A DNA stretch of 55,525 bases. It comes from Eubacteriales bacterium. Lineage in GTDB: Bacteria > Bacillota > Clostridia > Lachnospirales > Lachnospiraceae. A program made the translations under genes and the position numbers. Shown in pieces: positions 35,578 to 44,308 of this stretch. Each line of letters starts with the position of its first letter. Position 1 is the stretch's first letter. The notes beneath the pieces were generated by a model. The model saw nothing but the letters and a program-made list of their open reading frames with translations. It was not told where the DNA came from and did not search any database. The DNA lies in NCBI GenBank assembly GCA_030531555.1, contig JAUNNI010000011.1, positions 1-55,525 on the forward strand. The letters are read 5' to 3'.

Positions 35578-35594
35578 ATTGGGTAATCCATTTT
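35578..35594 (-). promoter_or_regulatory. Second copy of the TTGG-N5-CCAT operator
   Basis: ATTGGGTAATCCATTTT matches the copy at 35483-35499 at 14 of 17 positions and keeps its palindromic arms (TGGRT-N-AYCCA). The centres are 95 bases apart, about nine helical turns, which would suit a repression loop. No other copy was noticed in the window. Confidence 0.6.
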
Positions 35595-35962
35595 TATAAT
35601 ATAATTGTAACATTCTGATATTTTTTTTCAATACTCTCTAAAATTTTCGGCACTTTATCAAAAGACTCTCCATTCTTTTTGTGTAGAAAGTCCAAATAAA
35701 AGGTGCATTCTATCACTTCTGTTTAACAATAATTCAAAAAATAAAAAAACATATTTATGAATCGTCAAAATGCCAAAAAATTTCCTAAAAAATGAATAGA
35801 ACAAATCCTTCATATCAAAAACGATTTTTCTTTGTTTTTCCTACATAATTCCTGTATTTTTTAGCAAAAATCTTTGTTTTTTTCGATTTTCAGGGTGTTT
35901 TTTGGGATAAAAGAAAGGAAAACTTTGTAGGAAATGTGTCAGACTCACACAAAAGTCAAAAA
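35595..35962. other. AT-rich non-coding region upstream of the lactate operon
   Basis: This ~370-base stretch has no gene on either strand. It is dominated by A/T tracts, which may give DNA curvature upstream of the promoter. No riboswitch-like structure was recognised. Confidence 0.4.
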
Positions 35963-36001
35963 AAGACAAGCCTCCTATTTCGGTCCATGGAGACTTGTCT
36001 T
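35963..36001 (-). terminator. Terminator downstream of the psd region
   Basis: AAGACAAG (35963-35970) pairs with CTTGTCTT (35994-36001), extended after a one-base bulge by CTCC/GGAG. On the minus strand the stem is followed by TTTTTTTG. Confidence 0.8.
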
Positions 36002-36012
36002 CTTAAAAATCA

Positions 36013-36565
36013 CTATTCTTTTTGGTAATCCGGAATAAAAATGTAGATTTGAGTCCCTTCCCCAATCACACTGGCAACTTCGATGTCGGCATGGCACATT
36101 TCTTTCAATCGAAGAATTGCACTTTTTAATCCGGTTGAATCTCTTCTGCCATCATCAATTTCTTTCATTACTTTATCATAATCTTTTTTCGCCATTTTCC
36201 ATACACAAAAGAAATTGATTATCATAATGCACAATGACATATTGGAGAAAAGAGTATCTGCTAAGCACATACTCTTCGATCCCGTCCTTAAGTTTCTCTA
36301 TTTTGTGACTTTGAATATAGTTATTCTCTGCAATTGTTATCTTTTGTCTTGTTAATGCAAATGTCATTTCTTCCCTAAGATCATCTAATCCCTCATACAC
36401 ATCTTTATCTATCGTATATCCAAGATCATACAAATGATCATCATGGGCTTCGATAATGTTGTCCTTTGTGTGATTAAGTGTCACACGGAACAGATAAAAA
36501 CCCACAACAAAAAGAATGAATGCTGTCGTAATAAATCCATATAAAATACGATGTCTTATCTTCAT
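36013..36565 (-). pseudogene. Decayed membrane histidine kinase (internal deletion and frameshift)
   Basis: The first frame (36565-36176) starts with a membrane segment (ILYGFITTAFILFVVGFYLF) and a short sensor, then jumps to a sequence like the middle of a HATPase domain (FLQYVIVHYDNQFLLCMENG). A second frame continues to 36013 with DSTGLKSAILRLKEMCHA and GEGTQIYIFIPDY, the end of a LytS/YehU-type HATPase domain. Removing one A from the run near 36190 would join them. The phospho-accepting His region and N-box are absent. It starts ten bases after psd. It is therefore a remnant, though a short membrane peptide could still be made. Confidence 0.65.
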
Positions 36566-36574
36566 AATTCCCCC

Positions 36575-37399
36575 TTACACAGAAAGTAGATTGTCCCCCA
36601 TCTTGATGGAAATCTCTTCTTCAAGATCCATTAGAGATAAAATATCCTCTCTCAAAGGAACCTGTTTTTCAAGGACTAACATAATCGTGGAACCACCAAA
36701 TTCAAAGTATCCCTTTTCCATACCAAGAACAGTCTCCCCTGTTACAAACGAATCTTTATAATTCACAATCTTTCCAACCATAAGAGCCCCGATTTCCATC
36801 TGGATCACATGACCATATTCCTTATGGCTGATTACCTGGTATTCCCTGGTATTCTGGATAAAAACAGGATTGGTGGCAAGGGCCACTGGTCTTACACAAT
36901 GTAAGATTCCAGAAATTCTACGATATTTTCTCAATCTTCCACTGACAGAATAGCAATAACGATGATAGTGATTCGGGGTCAGGCGAAAGATTAACCCGTA
37001 TCCTCCTTCATATCTTTTTGCTAATTCTTCATTTTTCAAAAGATCTGCCAGTTTATAGTCTGTATTTTTCACATGAAAAACGGTATTTTCATCAATCCTT
37101 ACAGCAGACAGATAGGCATCACAAGGACTGATCATAGTACTGTTATCTTCATCCATCATTTTTTCAATTCTTTTTCTTGTAAAAAAATCATTAAATGAAG
37201 CAAATCCCCCCTGAGGAATGATAACTCCAGCCAAATTGATATGATTTTTCTTAATATAATATGGAACGATATGTCTTGAAACTTTAGTTGACAAAACCCT
37301 GCCTCCCAGATGGGAAATAGCAGGGTGTACCATCAATTTCAGAATCATTCGTCCCGGTATTGTCTGATATAAAAATCGAACGCTCCATGATTCTTTCAT
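36575..37399 (-). CDS. psd: Phosphatidylserine decarboxylase proenzyme
   Basis: The 274-residue protein has the family blocks FNDFFTRK, SPCDAYLS, LTPNHYHRYCYSV and the self-cleavage site near residue 235-238, here GGST where the usual motif is LGST; Ser237 would become the pyruvoyl group. It makes phosphatidylethanolamine from phosphatidylserine. It follows pssA by 29 bases, so the two steps are in one operon. Confidence 0.9.
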   Translation of the reverse strand: MKESWSVRFLYQTIPGRMILKLMVHPAISHLGGRVLSTKVSRHIVPYYIKKNHINLAGVIIPQGGFASFNDFFTRKRIEKMMDEDNSTMISPCDAYLSAVRIDENTVFHVKNTDYKLADLLKNEELAKRYEGGYGLIFRLTPNHYHRYCYSVSGRLRKYRRISGILHCVRPVALATNPVFIQNTREYQVISHKEYGHVIQMEIGALMVGKIVNYKDSFVTGETVLGMEKGYFEFGGSTIMLVLEKQVPLREDILSLMDLEEEISIKMGDNLLSV

Positions 37400-37428
37400 A
37401 TTTTTATCCTCTTTTTCAATCGTATGTT

Positions 37429-38091
37429 TTAAATAATTCCTTTCACGAGAAGGAAGATTCCAAGTACTTCCAAAAGACCTACTGCCACAATCAAGGCTTT
37501 TCCGATGTTCCCTGGTTTTTTAATTTCTACACCAGAAATAAATCCAATCCCCAATACTGCTAAAAATACAGGAAAGCATCTTGGTGTTCTACAGATTTTT
37601 TTACCATAGGAAAGATAAACCGCTGGCAGAAGTAATGCAGAAGTAGTAACAGGGACGCCAAGATAGGTCTTTCTGCTTTCTGTGGTTTCTTTCTGTCGAT
37701 CTTCTTCCATCACATTAAAATAAGCCAGACGAATCAATCCACTTAATACATAAAAAGCACAAAGAACACCAATCCAAACGGACTGTTCATTGATCATATA
37801 AGTAAAAATTGCCGGTAATACACAGAAGCTAACCAAATCACACAGTGAATCAATCTGAATTCCAAATCGTTTTGCTCTGTCATCGCGATCTTTTGTGGAT
37901 GCAACTGCACCATCAAACATATCACAAACTCCTGCGACCATGAGACAGATCACTGCTTTTAAGTAGTCCTGGTGAATTGTTAATAAGATTCCAGCAAAAG
38001 CAACCAACATACCTGTGTAGGTTAGCACTACCGTATAATCATAATAGCCAATAAGTTTTTTATTCATAAATCTATACCCCGATTTTTCCAT
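37429..38091 (-). CDS. pssA: CDP-diacylglycerol-serine O-phosphatidyltransferase
   Basis: The ~220-residue membrane protein has the CDP-alcohol phosphotransferase signature in DMFDGAVASTKDRDDRAKRFGIQ followed by IDSLCDLVSF (split here), and several membrane spans. It forms phosphatidylserine for the Psd enzyme encoded downstream. The start may be at 38067 (MNKKLIG) instead of 38091; neither has a strong ribosome binding site. Confidence 0.88.
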   Translation of the reverse strand: MEKSGYRFMNKKLIGYYDYTVVLTYTGMLVAFAGILLTIHQDYLKAVICLMVAGVCDMFDGAVASTKDRDDRAKRFGIQIDSLCDLVSFCVLPAIFTYMINEQSVWIGVLCAFYVLSGLIRLAYFNVMEEDRQKETTESRKTYLGVPVTTSALLLPAVYLSYGKKICRTPRCFPVFLAVLGIGFISGVEIKKPGNIGKALIVAVGLLEVLGIFLLVKGII

Positions 38092-38159
38092 AATTATTTC
38101 TATTATACACTTAGAATATTAATATATCGTTATATATCTTTTACTATTTTATTGATTTT

Positions 38160-38348
38160 CTAAATATGGTATACCAAATTCAACGGAATTGCTAATGTTA
38201 AACATGATTCATCAAAACCACACTCTCCACATGTGTCAGCTTCTGAACAATCAACCAAATTTTCGACCTCTTCATGCGAAGAAGTGTGCAAATTTTTATT
38301 CTCAAAATCTACTTTCTTTTTACCTGACAAGCTTACATTCTTAACCAT
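38160..38348 (-). CDS. Small Cys-rich hypothetical protein (62 aa)
   Basis: The frame starts 22 bases after the recombinase stop, with GCAGGTAG before the ATG, so it is probably co-transcribed. The N-terminal half is Lys-rich, the C-terminal half has a tight cluster C-x6-C-x2-C-x5-C (DCSEADTCGECGFDESC). It could be a small metal-binding protein or a peptide that is further modified. The last residues (LAIPLNLVYHI) may be read into the element end. I do not recognise the family. Confidence 0.45.
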   Translation of the reverse strand: MVKNVSLSGKKKVDFENKNLHTSSHEEVENLVDCSEADTCGECGFDESCLTLAIPLNLVYHI

Positions 38349-38369
38349 GATTTCTACCTGCTTTCTGAA

Positions 38370-40052
38370 TTATGATACAACCTTAAAGTTACGATAACGA
38401 GCCTTCATCTCATTAAATGTCTTTAAATCATTTGTCTTAAATACAAATGTAAGCTTAAAAGGATCCACGTTGCCGTTTTCGTCTTCTCCACCAACAATTA
38501 CCTTCTCGACAATGCTCTCAAACACAAGACGATCAAATTCATCCAGCACATCTTCGGAAGAAATAGCAGCCTTCATTTCTGCCATTCGCTTGCCTATATT
38601 TTTCTGTTCCTTAACATTGTCCTTCAGATTTTCACGCTCGTCAATGTATTTCTCAATCTTTTTAGTGAAGTCTGCATACTTCTCGTCATATGCTTCCTGT
38701 GTAATATTTCCATCCATTAACATATCAAGAAGTTTCTTTCTTCTGGACTCCAAATTTGCGATATCTTTCTTTACCTGTTCCAGTCTCTTCGCATCGTGAT
38801 TATCAGAGACTACACTTTCCACTGTAGATAAAACAGAGTCCAGTACATCATCAAAGTTTTCAGCCAATAATCTATAAGAATCGAGAAATGCTCCTTCTAA
38901 AATTGACTCATCAATAGATTTACTGTGAGGACACAAGTGCTTGCCCTTGTTGGCGGCAGTCCTGCAATACCATACAGGCTTTTGATAAGTAGAATTGCTA
39001 TGGAAGGTTCGTCTAGTCAGCTTGGTGCCACAGAAGCCACATTCACACATGCTGCTAAAAGCATACTTTCTTGTAGCAACCTCACGCTTCCCATCTACAG
39101 CACGACTTTTATTATGAGCTCTACTTAACCTGATTTCCTGTGCTCTGTCCCAATCTTCTCTAGAAATGATAGCTTCGTGATGGTCTTCCATACAGAACTG
39201 GTCCTCTTCTCCAAAGTTTTCAATTCTGCGCTTGGTAATCGGGTCCACTGTAATAGTTTTGCCCTGAAGAAGATCCCCTTTATACTTTTCATTTTTAATA
39301 ATTCCACGCACTCCACTATCGGTCCAATGCACCTCACCTTTACGATTTTTAACTCCAAGCTCTGTCAAATGATTTGCAATCGTATATGTTCCAAATCCCT
39401 GCAAATACATATCAAAAATCATTCTTACAATCTCTGCTTCCTTTTCATTGATGGATATCGTTTTAGTATCAGAATCATAATCATATCCAAGGCATCCATG
39501 ATAGCCGACAAGCTCGCCACGACTCATTTTCATCTTAAGTCCCATCTTTACATTAGATGAAATCGTCTCCACGTCCTGCTGTGCGAGGGAACTTAAGATT
39601 GTTAGAAGCAATTCTCCATTCATTGTAAGGGTATCAATATTTTCCTTTTCAAATACAACTCCAATCTGTCTATCCTTAAGCATTCGCACATAACTAAGCG
39701 TATCTACCGTATTTCTGGCAAATCGCGAGATGGACTTTGTAAGAATCATATCAATTTTGCCATCCAAGCAGTCCTGAATCATCTGCTGAAAGCCAGGACG
39801 CTTATCAGAAAGTGTTCCTGTGATGGCTTCATCCGAATATACTCCTACGAATACCCACTCAGGATTGCTCTGAATCTTTTCCGTGTAATACTGCATCTGC
39901 GACTGAAAGCTTCCCAACTGTTCATCTCCATCAGTACTGACTCTGGCATAAGCAGCCACGCGAATGCGATCTACCTTAATCGCCTTTCCATTAATATCTC
40001 TTTCTCTTTTCACTTTGCCACTTCCGGCTTTAATTACTGTTACTTCTCCCAT
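38370..40052 (-). CDS. Large serine recombinase (integrase of the element)
   Basis: The 560-residue protein has the resolvase catalytic domain with Ser39 in AAYARVSTDGDEQ and KSISRFARNTVD, the recombinase domain (GYHGCLGYDYD onward), a zinc ribbon (CECGFCGTKL ... WYCRTAANKGKHLC) and a C-terminal coiled coil (~430-500). This is the full architecture of serine integrases that excise and insert ICE/IME elements between att sites. It lies at the pssA end of the element. Confidence 0.92.
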   Translation of the reverse strand: MGEVTVIKAGSGKVKRERDINGKAIKVDRIRVAAYARVSTDGDEQLGSFQSQMQYYTEKIQSNPEWVFVGVYSDEAITGTLSDKRPGFQQMIQDCLDGKIDMILTKSISRFARNTVDTLSYVRMLKDRQIGVVFEKENIDTLTMNGELLLTILSSLAQQDVETISSNVKMGLKMKMSRGELVGYHGCLGYDYDSDTKTISINEKEAEIVRMIFDMYLQGFGTYTIANHLTELGVKNRKGEVHWTDSGVRGIIKNEKYKGDLLQGKTITVDPITKRRIENFGEEDQFCMEDHHEAIISREDWDRAQEIRLSRAHNKSRAVDGKREVATRKYAFSSMCECGFCGTKLTRRTFHSNSTYQKPVWYCRTAANKGKHLCPHSKSIDESILEGAFLDSYRLLAENFDDVLDSVLSTVESVVSDNHDAKRLEQVKKDIANLESRRKKLLDMLMDGNITQEAYDEKYADFTKKIEKYIDERENLKDNVKEQKNIGKRMAEMKAAISSEDVLDEFDRLVFESIVEKVIVGGEDENGNVDPFKLTFVFKTNDLKTFNEMKARYRNFKVVS

Positions 40053-40097
40053 AAATATAATGCTCCTTTTCTTCTAAAATTTTAATTTACTGTGTCA

Positions 40098-40116
40098 GGG
40101 ATGCCTTTAGCATCCC
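40098..40116. other. Small perfect hairpin between recombinase and SHOCT-like genes
   Basis: GGGATGC (40098-40104) and GCATCCC (40110-40116) flank a 5-base loop. It has no T-run and may be a regulatory or RNA-processing stem between the two genes. Confidence 0.4.
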
Positions 40117-40158
40117 CATCATAACCTCTATATAAAATGTGAACGACTGTGCCAAATG

Positions 40159-40299
40159 CTACGCCGCCATATTATAAATATGATATTCACTTTTAAGCTT
40201 ATTCTTAATCAAAAGCAACTCGCTGTCTGAAATCAGTTTCATGCGATGAAGCTTCATTACAACTGCAAGCTTTTTGCTATATTCCAATACATTACTCAT
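40159..40299 (-). CDS. SHOCT-like small protein (46 aa)
   Basis: An ATG at 40299 with AAGGAG seven bases upstream opens a 46-codon frame ending at 40159. The central part (KLHRMKLISDSELLLIKNKL) has the helical pattern of SHOCT-type oligomerisation modules (short helix, I-S/T-x-E-E/L, long helix). It precedes the serine recombinase in the same direction. Small SHOCT proteins next to recombinases are common in Firmicutes elements; function unknown. Confidence 0.6.
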   Translation of the reverse strand: MSNVLEYSKKLAVVMKLHRMKLISDSELLLIKNKLKSEYHIYNMAA

Positions 40300-40365
40300 C
40301 AAACTTCTCCTTCCTCTAATCTTGCGCTTTCGCTTAATCCCCTGACAAAGCGGAAGCTTTATTTA

Positions 40366-40548
40366 GGTAAACCAAGTAGTAAACAATAGTCTCAAAACTT
40401 TTTATATTTATATACGTATATACTTTTTCATTATTTTCTATATCTTTGTTTACATTGTTTACCTCTATAGTAATTCCTTATAAATAAAGGCTTTAAGAGG
40501 TAAACAGTAATAGTAAACTACAGATAAACAGAGATATTTATGTTTACC
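40366..40548. repeat. GTAAAC iteron-like cluster
   Basis: The hexamer GTAAAC or its complement occurs at 40367-40372, 40379-40384, 40448-40453, 40457-40462, 40500-40505, 40513-40518 and 40542-40547, with a one-base variant GATAAAC at 40523-40529. The pairs 40366/40378 and 40499/40512 have the same form, GGTAAAC then AGTAAAC 12-13 bases later; the middle pair is inverted relative to them. The region lies between the VirE-type ATPase gene and the SHOCT/recombinase genes. Confidence 0.7.
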
Positions 40549-40550
40549 AT

Positions 40551-41861
40551 TTAATTGCTATCGAATGGGATTTCCATCTGCTCTGGTACTGATTCAAATT
40601 CAACTTCCGTTGTCTTTACACGATACCAGTAGCGCTGAGTGTTATGGCCTTTAATCCTCTTGGTTTTACCTGTTTCCTGCTTCCAGCCGACAATACTGTT
40701 TCGCATAATATCATTAATCTCATTTACCGTTTTCCTGTCTGGCTTACCAGCAAACCCCAGTGCATCCTGATAGATTTGATGCGAACAGATGTAATCATCC
40801 TTATAATCATCCAGATATGCCTGAATCAGCTCAGCATCTATATCCTCCGACATAAATTCTGTTCTCCGCTTAATGAGTTCTTCTTCCACATGAACAGGAA
40901 GTTTTAAGCTATAATCTCCGCTTCGATATATCTCCATTACTTCCGCCCACATCTGTTCTACGTAAGCATGGCTTTCCGCCAGATTGTCATTAATACTAAC
41001 CTCAGCTGGCTGCACTTCCGTTTCAATAGGAATAAATCTTCTGTTGCCACTTCTATCAAAGGGCAAAAAGCTTTTCTTATTAGATGTTCCAGCAAACACG
41101 CACTGTCTCTGCACATCCTTTGGATACTTTTCATAAGGCACCTTGTATGTATCCTTCTGTCTACTGATAAAAGCTTTATTTTCCTCAATATATCTTGCAC
41201 TTGCTGTTGCAACCATCTCTGCCATCTCAATAATCCAATGCCCCTGCAGCTTGCGGACAACATTTTCATCATCTACTCTTTTTAGATCATCCGAGAACCA
41301 GTCATCATTCATAGCAAGCACTCTAAAAAATGATGATTTTCCTGCTCCCTGACCGCCTACAAGGCAGAGTACAATTTCAAACTTTGACCCAGGATGAAAC
41401 ACTCTATTTATCGCACCAAGCATGTACACCTTCATACTTTCGTATACAAGCTCCGATTCCTCGCATCCAAGGAAATGATGCAGTGCCTTTCCCACTCTTG
41501 GTACTCCATCCCAAACAAGCGAATTTAGCTTATCAATAATCGGATGAAATTTATTTTTACCAGCAACAATCCTAATTGCACTATCCACCTGCTGATTTAC
41601 TCCAATCAGGCCATATTCTTCCATGGCTAACGCCACGTGATGCAAGTCGTCGTCATCAAAACAATGTGCTTTTTCATTCCAATAAGTTGCCTTCACTACA
41701 TCTACTCGTTCAGTGAGCAGATTTTTCTTAAACAGACCTATAAATTCAGAATCATGTTCCAAAATATAAATGATATTGCTAACGCTTTTTACAATTTTCC
41801 CACTGTCATTTCTGCTTAACGCTTCACTAATTTCTAACTTCTCTAAAGTATCTTCGTTCAA
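40551..41861 (-). CDS. VirE-type P-loop ATPase/helicase-like replication protein
   Basis: The 436-residue protein has Walker A in LVGGQGAGKSSFFRVLA, followed by DDWFSDDL, WIIEMAEMVA (Walker B-like) and VFAGTSNKKSFLPFDRSGNRRFIPIE (sensor-type), the pattern of virulence-associated E/phage D5-like ATPases. The start is TTG at 41861, with AGGAGGT nine bases before it, inside the end of the primase gene (35-base overlap). Together with the CHC2 primase it likely starts replication of the excised element. Confidence 0.85.
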   Translation of the reverse strand: MNEDTLEKLEISEALSRNDSGKIVKSVSNIIYILEHDSEFIGLFKKNLLTERVDVVKATYWNEKAHCFDDDDLHHVALAMEEYGLIGVNQQVDSAIRIVAGKNKFHPIIDKLNSLVWDGVPRVGKALHHFLGCEESELVYESMKVYMLGAINRVFHPGSKFEIVLCLVGGQGAGKSSFFRVLAMNDDWFSDDLKRVDDENVVRKLQGHWIIEMAEMVATASARYIEENKAFISRQKDTYKVPYEKYPKDVQRQCVFAGTSNKKSFLPFDRSGNRRFIPIETEVQPAEVSINDNLAESHAYVEQMWAEVMEIYRSGDYSLKLPVHVEEELIKRRTEFMSEDIDAELIQAYLDDYKDDYICSHQIYQDALGFAGKPDRKTVNEINDIMRNSIVGWKQETGKTKRIKGHNTQRYWYRVKTTEVEFESVPEQMEIPFDSN

Positions 41862-42438
41862 GCTTTTTTACCTCCTCATGTAAATCCTCATACAATAATT
41901 CCTTTTCATACTCTTCTCCAAACAGCAAAATATTAAGCCAATATTCCACCTTATCCTGCAGTGCCAATGACTCCTCGAAGCATGGGTGCCAATCATCATC
42001 TGCCTTGTCAGGGGCATAGGCAATTTTCCAAGACCTCAAATCATCCTGATATCGCAGAAGAACGCGGACAGCCTTTGCCGTCCATTTCTTCATATTTACA
42101 GGCAAAGCATCTTCACTTGCAGTTGTAGTTGCAGATGCACGCGTATCTAAGACAGAATTGCTTTTGATTGATGGATTGAATGGAATAATCTTCCCTTTTG
42201 CGCCAGAAGACTTTCTCTTGCTCCATATATCCACTCCAAAATCCTGTGCCAGCCTCGTCATGCTCTCAAATGGGGATAGATCAAGTAACTTACCTGCCAA
42301 ATCAATGCTGTCGCCTGTTGCTCCACAACCAAAGCAGAAATATCTGCTATCTATCTTCATGCTGGGATGCTTGTCCTCATGGAAAGGACAGCACGCCATT
42401 CCCTTACTATTCACTTTTAATCCATAATGTTCCGCCAC
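41827..42438 (-). CDS. CHC2 zinc-finger DNA primase-like protein
   Basis: The ~203-residue protein begins with the CHC2 zinc finger CCPFHEDKHPSM ... YFCFGCGATGDSIDLA and then a divergent region with no TOPRIM core I can identify. The first standard start is GTG at 42438, but the upstream in-frame codons encode GGFQLVKEQVTARE, which matches the expected N-terminus of the family; they would require an ATA start at 42483, eight bases after AAGGAGG and overlapping the relaxase stop. Protein level and start are thus uncertain, the identity is not. Confidence 0.82.
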   Translation of the reverse strand: MAEHYGLKVNSKGMACCPFHEDKHPSMKIDSRYFCFGCGATGDSIDLAGKLLDLSPFESMTRLAQDFGVDIWSKRKSSGAKGKIIPFNPSIKSNSVLDTRASATTTASEDALPVNMKKWTAKAVRVLLRYQDDLRSWKIAYAPDKADDDWHPCFEESLALQDKVEYWLNILLFGEEYEKELLYEDLHEEVKKLERRYFREVRN

Positions 42439-42479
42439 TTCACGAGCTGTAACCTGTTCCTTAACTAACTGAAATCCGC

Positions 42480-43778
42480 CTATCGTCCTCTCCTCCTTCT
42501 TACTGCAATCTGCTCCGCGAGCTCCTGCGTCTTCTTATTTACATCCTCATCCTTATCAACGCTTCTGCCTCTGGCCATTTCATCAAGCCTGCTCAACATA
42601 CTATTTTTAACCTGCTCAACATAATTTTTCTTTTCTGACGACGATGTAAGCATCTCCTTTACCCAGTTGAGAATATCCACTGTCTTTCTTTTAATTCTGT
42701 CTACAACCTTTTCAACAGTAGACTTCGTATACATTCGCTCTGATGAGGAAGTGTACATTCCATTCAATGTAGGATCCTTTGCAATCATATTTGCATTTGC
42801 AATACATGAATCAGCTGTTTCTTCCACTGCCTGGTCAATGATGATATTACAGGACTCCTCATAAGCAACTTCTGCAAGATTATCAAACAATACATCTACT
42901 GCCCTAAGTTCGACAGCCGCAGCATCCAGTGCCACCTGCTTGTCCTTTAAATCCTTCTTGATTTCCTTTAATTCCTCTTCCTTTTCTTCAATTTCAAGAT
43001 TGGTATTTCTTAATCTGCGCTTTTGATTGGCAATAATAAAATCCTGTTTTTCCATGTAGGAGCGTCCACCATAAGAAGCTTCCCTCTCAACTGAGACTCC
43101 ATACTCTTCGCATATATCCAAGAACATTTCACGAACCTCAGCGTCAAACGGAATCTTTCGATTATTTGTTCTGCTTTTTGGTTTGTCAGGCTCTGGTAAC
43201 TCAAAGCCCAACAGTTCAAGTGCTCTGTCCTGTTGTGGTGCTAATTCTCCATATCTATTAGGAGCATCAAACACATGACGCTCATGGATATGTGGTGTTT
43301 TTTCATCCACATGAAGTGCCCAGTCAATTACATGGATATATTCCCCATAACGTTCTTCAAATCGTCGCAGGAACTCCTCAGTAACATCCATTAAAACCTC
43401 CGAAGGAACTGAACCATCAATATTTCCAATTTGAAACACACTTTCCTCTGGACATTTTTTCTTATCCTTACACAATTCCTCAATGGAGCGGTTACGCTCC
43501 GAATGACCATTCTTGTCATTTCTCGCATTTTGTCCTAAGACAAAATCCGTATACATTTCCCTGTAATATTCAATTTCCACATCTTCAAAAGATGGGTAGT
43601 TCATTTTTATAGACTCAGCATGGGTTCTAATTCCGTGATAATAATCCCACTCAATGTTATGTAGCATTCTCTCCTGATCAATATGTTCGCTGTGTTCAGG
43701 ATCAAACTGCCTGTCATTATGCTTAGGATTATAAGAACCATTCTTGCCGCTTCGCCCATTGTGTCTTGAAGCTTTCAT
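42480..43778 (-). CDS. MobV/Pre-type relaxase
   Basis: The 432-residue protein has the metal-binding motif HVDEKTPHIH (HxDExxPHxH) of MobV (Mob_Pre) relaxases near residue 158 and a long Glu/Lys-rich coiled coil (~262-310), then a helical tail ending RRRRGR. It would nick an oriT in the upstream non-coding region and lead DNA into a helper conjugation channel. The N-terminal ~60 residues are Asn/His-rich and charged. Confidence 0.82.
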   Translation of the reverse strand: MKASRHNGRSGKNGSYNPKHNDRQFDPEHSEHIDQERMLHNIEWDYYHGIRTHAESIKMNYPSFEDVEIEYYREMYTDFVLGQNARNDKNGHSERNRSIEELCKDKKKCPEESVFQIGNIDGSVPSEVLMDVTEEFLRRFEERYGEYIHVIDWALHVDEKTPHIHERHVFDAPNRYGELAPQQDRALELLGFELPEPDKPKSRTNNRKIPFDAEVREMFLDICEEYGVSVEREASYGGRSYMEKQDFIIANQKRRLRNTNLEIEEKEEELKEIKKDLKDKQVALDAAAVELRAVDVLFDNLAEVAYEESCNIIIDQAVEETADSCIANANMIAKDPTLNGMYTSSSERMYTKSTVEKVVDRIKRKTVDILNWVKEMLTSSSEKKNYVEQVKNSMLSRLDEMARGRSVDKDEDVNKKTQELAEQIAVRRRRGR

Positions 43779-43891
43779 ATTTCTTCATAATCTCCTTTAC
43801 AAATACAATTCTAGTGTCATTTCTTTGATCAAAGTTGTTGCAAGCATAACTGCAGCTATGTTGCGATTGGTTGCAGAGGGGTCTGCGATTT

Positions 43892-43985
43892 TGTCAACAT
43901 CATTGACATTTTTAAGTAGCGCCAGTTAGTACCCAGTACGACATGACGATACTCATCATGTCTATTTGTCAACGTCGTTGACAAA
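43892..43985. repeat. Two TGTCAAC palindromes and a GACATGA inverted repeat upstream of the relaxase gene
   Basis: TGTCAA-CATCA-TTGACA (43892-43908) and TTTGTCAACG-T-CGTTGACAAA (43965-43985) are two forms of one palindrome. Between them GACATGA and TCATGTC form a third inverted repeat (about 43940-43962). Position just upstream of the relaxase gene suits operators or part of oriT. Confidence 0.65.
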
Positions 43986-44029
43986 AACCTGGGCCAAGGT
44001 TGCACCCTGGACGGGCTCAAAAATCCACA

Positions 44030-44138
44030 CACTACAACTTGCTTTTCCCGGGAGGCAAGTTATAGTGCAATTCCTTTTGTGCTAATTTATGCAGTAATTG
44101 GTATCATAGCCGCCTAATGCCTTCACACAGCACAAAAG
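44030..44138. other. Strong hairpins in the non-coding region (candidate oriT)
   Basis: CACTACAACTTGC (44030-44042) pairs with GCAAGTTATAGTG (44055-44067), 12 of 13 positions, around a 12-base loop containing CCCGGG. Next, CTTTTGTGCT (44074-44083) and AGCACAAAAG (44129-44138) form a perfect inverted repeat, with GCAGTA and TACTGC nearby. No T-run follows, so these are not plain terminators; a relaxase recognition region is a fair guess. Confidence 0.5.
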
Positions 44139-44308
44139 TTTTTTCTGCAATACTGCTCTATCAGTAATCTCCCACCTTACATAAATCACTTGGAATTCTA
44201 AATAGACGCATCTGCATTTTTTAGATTTTTCTTTTCACCAAGTACTTAGGGTCAAAAAAAGCTGATTACAAAATTTCTTTGAATTTTCTTTTGCCTCGTC
44301 ATAATGCA

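Noticed and set aside
40366..40548. CRISPR array reading of the GTAAAC cluster
   Set aside because: The units are 6-7 bases, vary in direction and spacing, and no cas gene is present.
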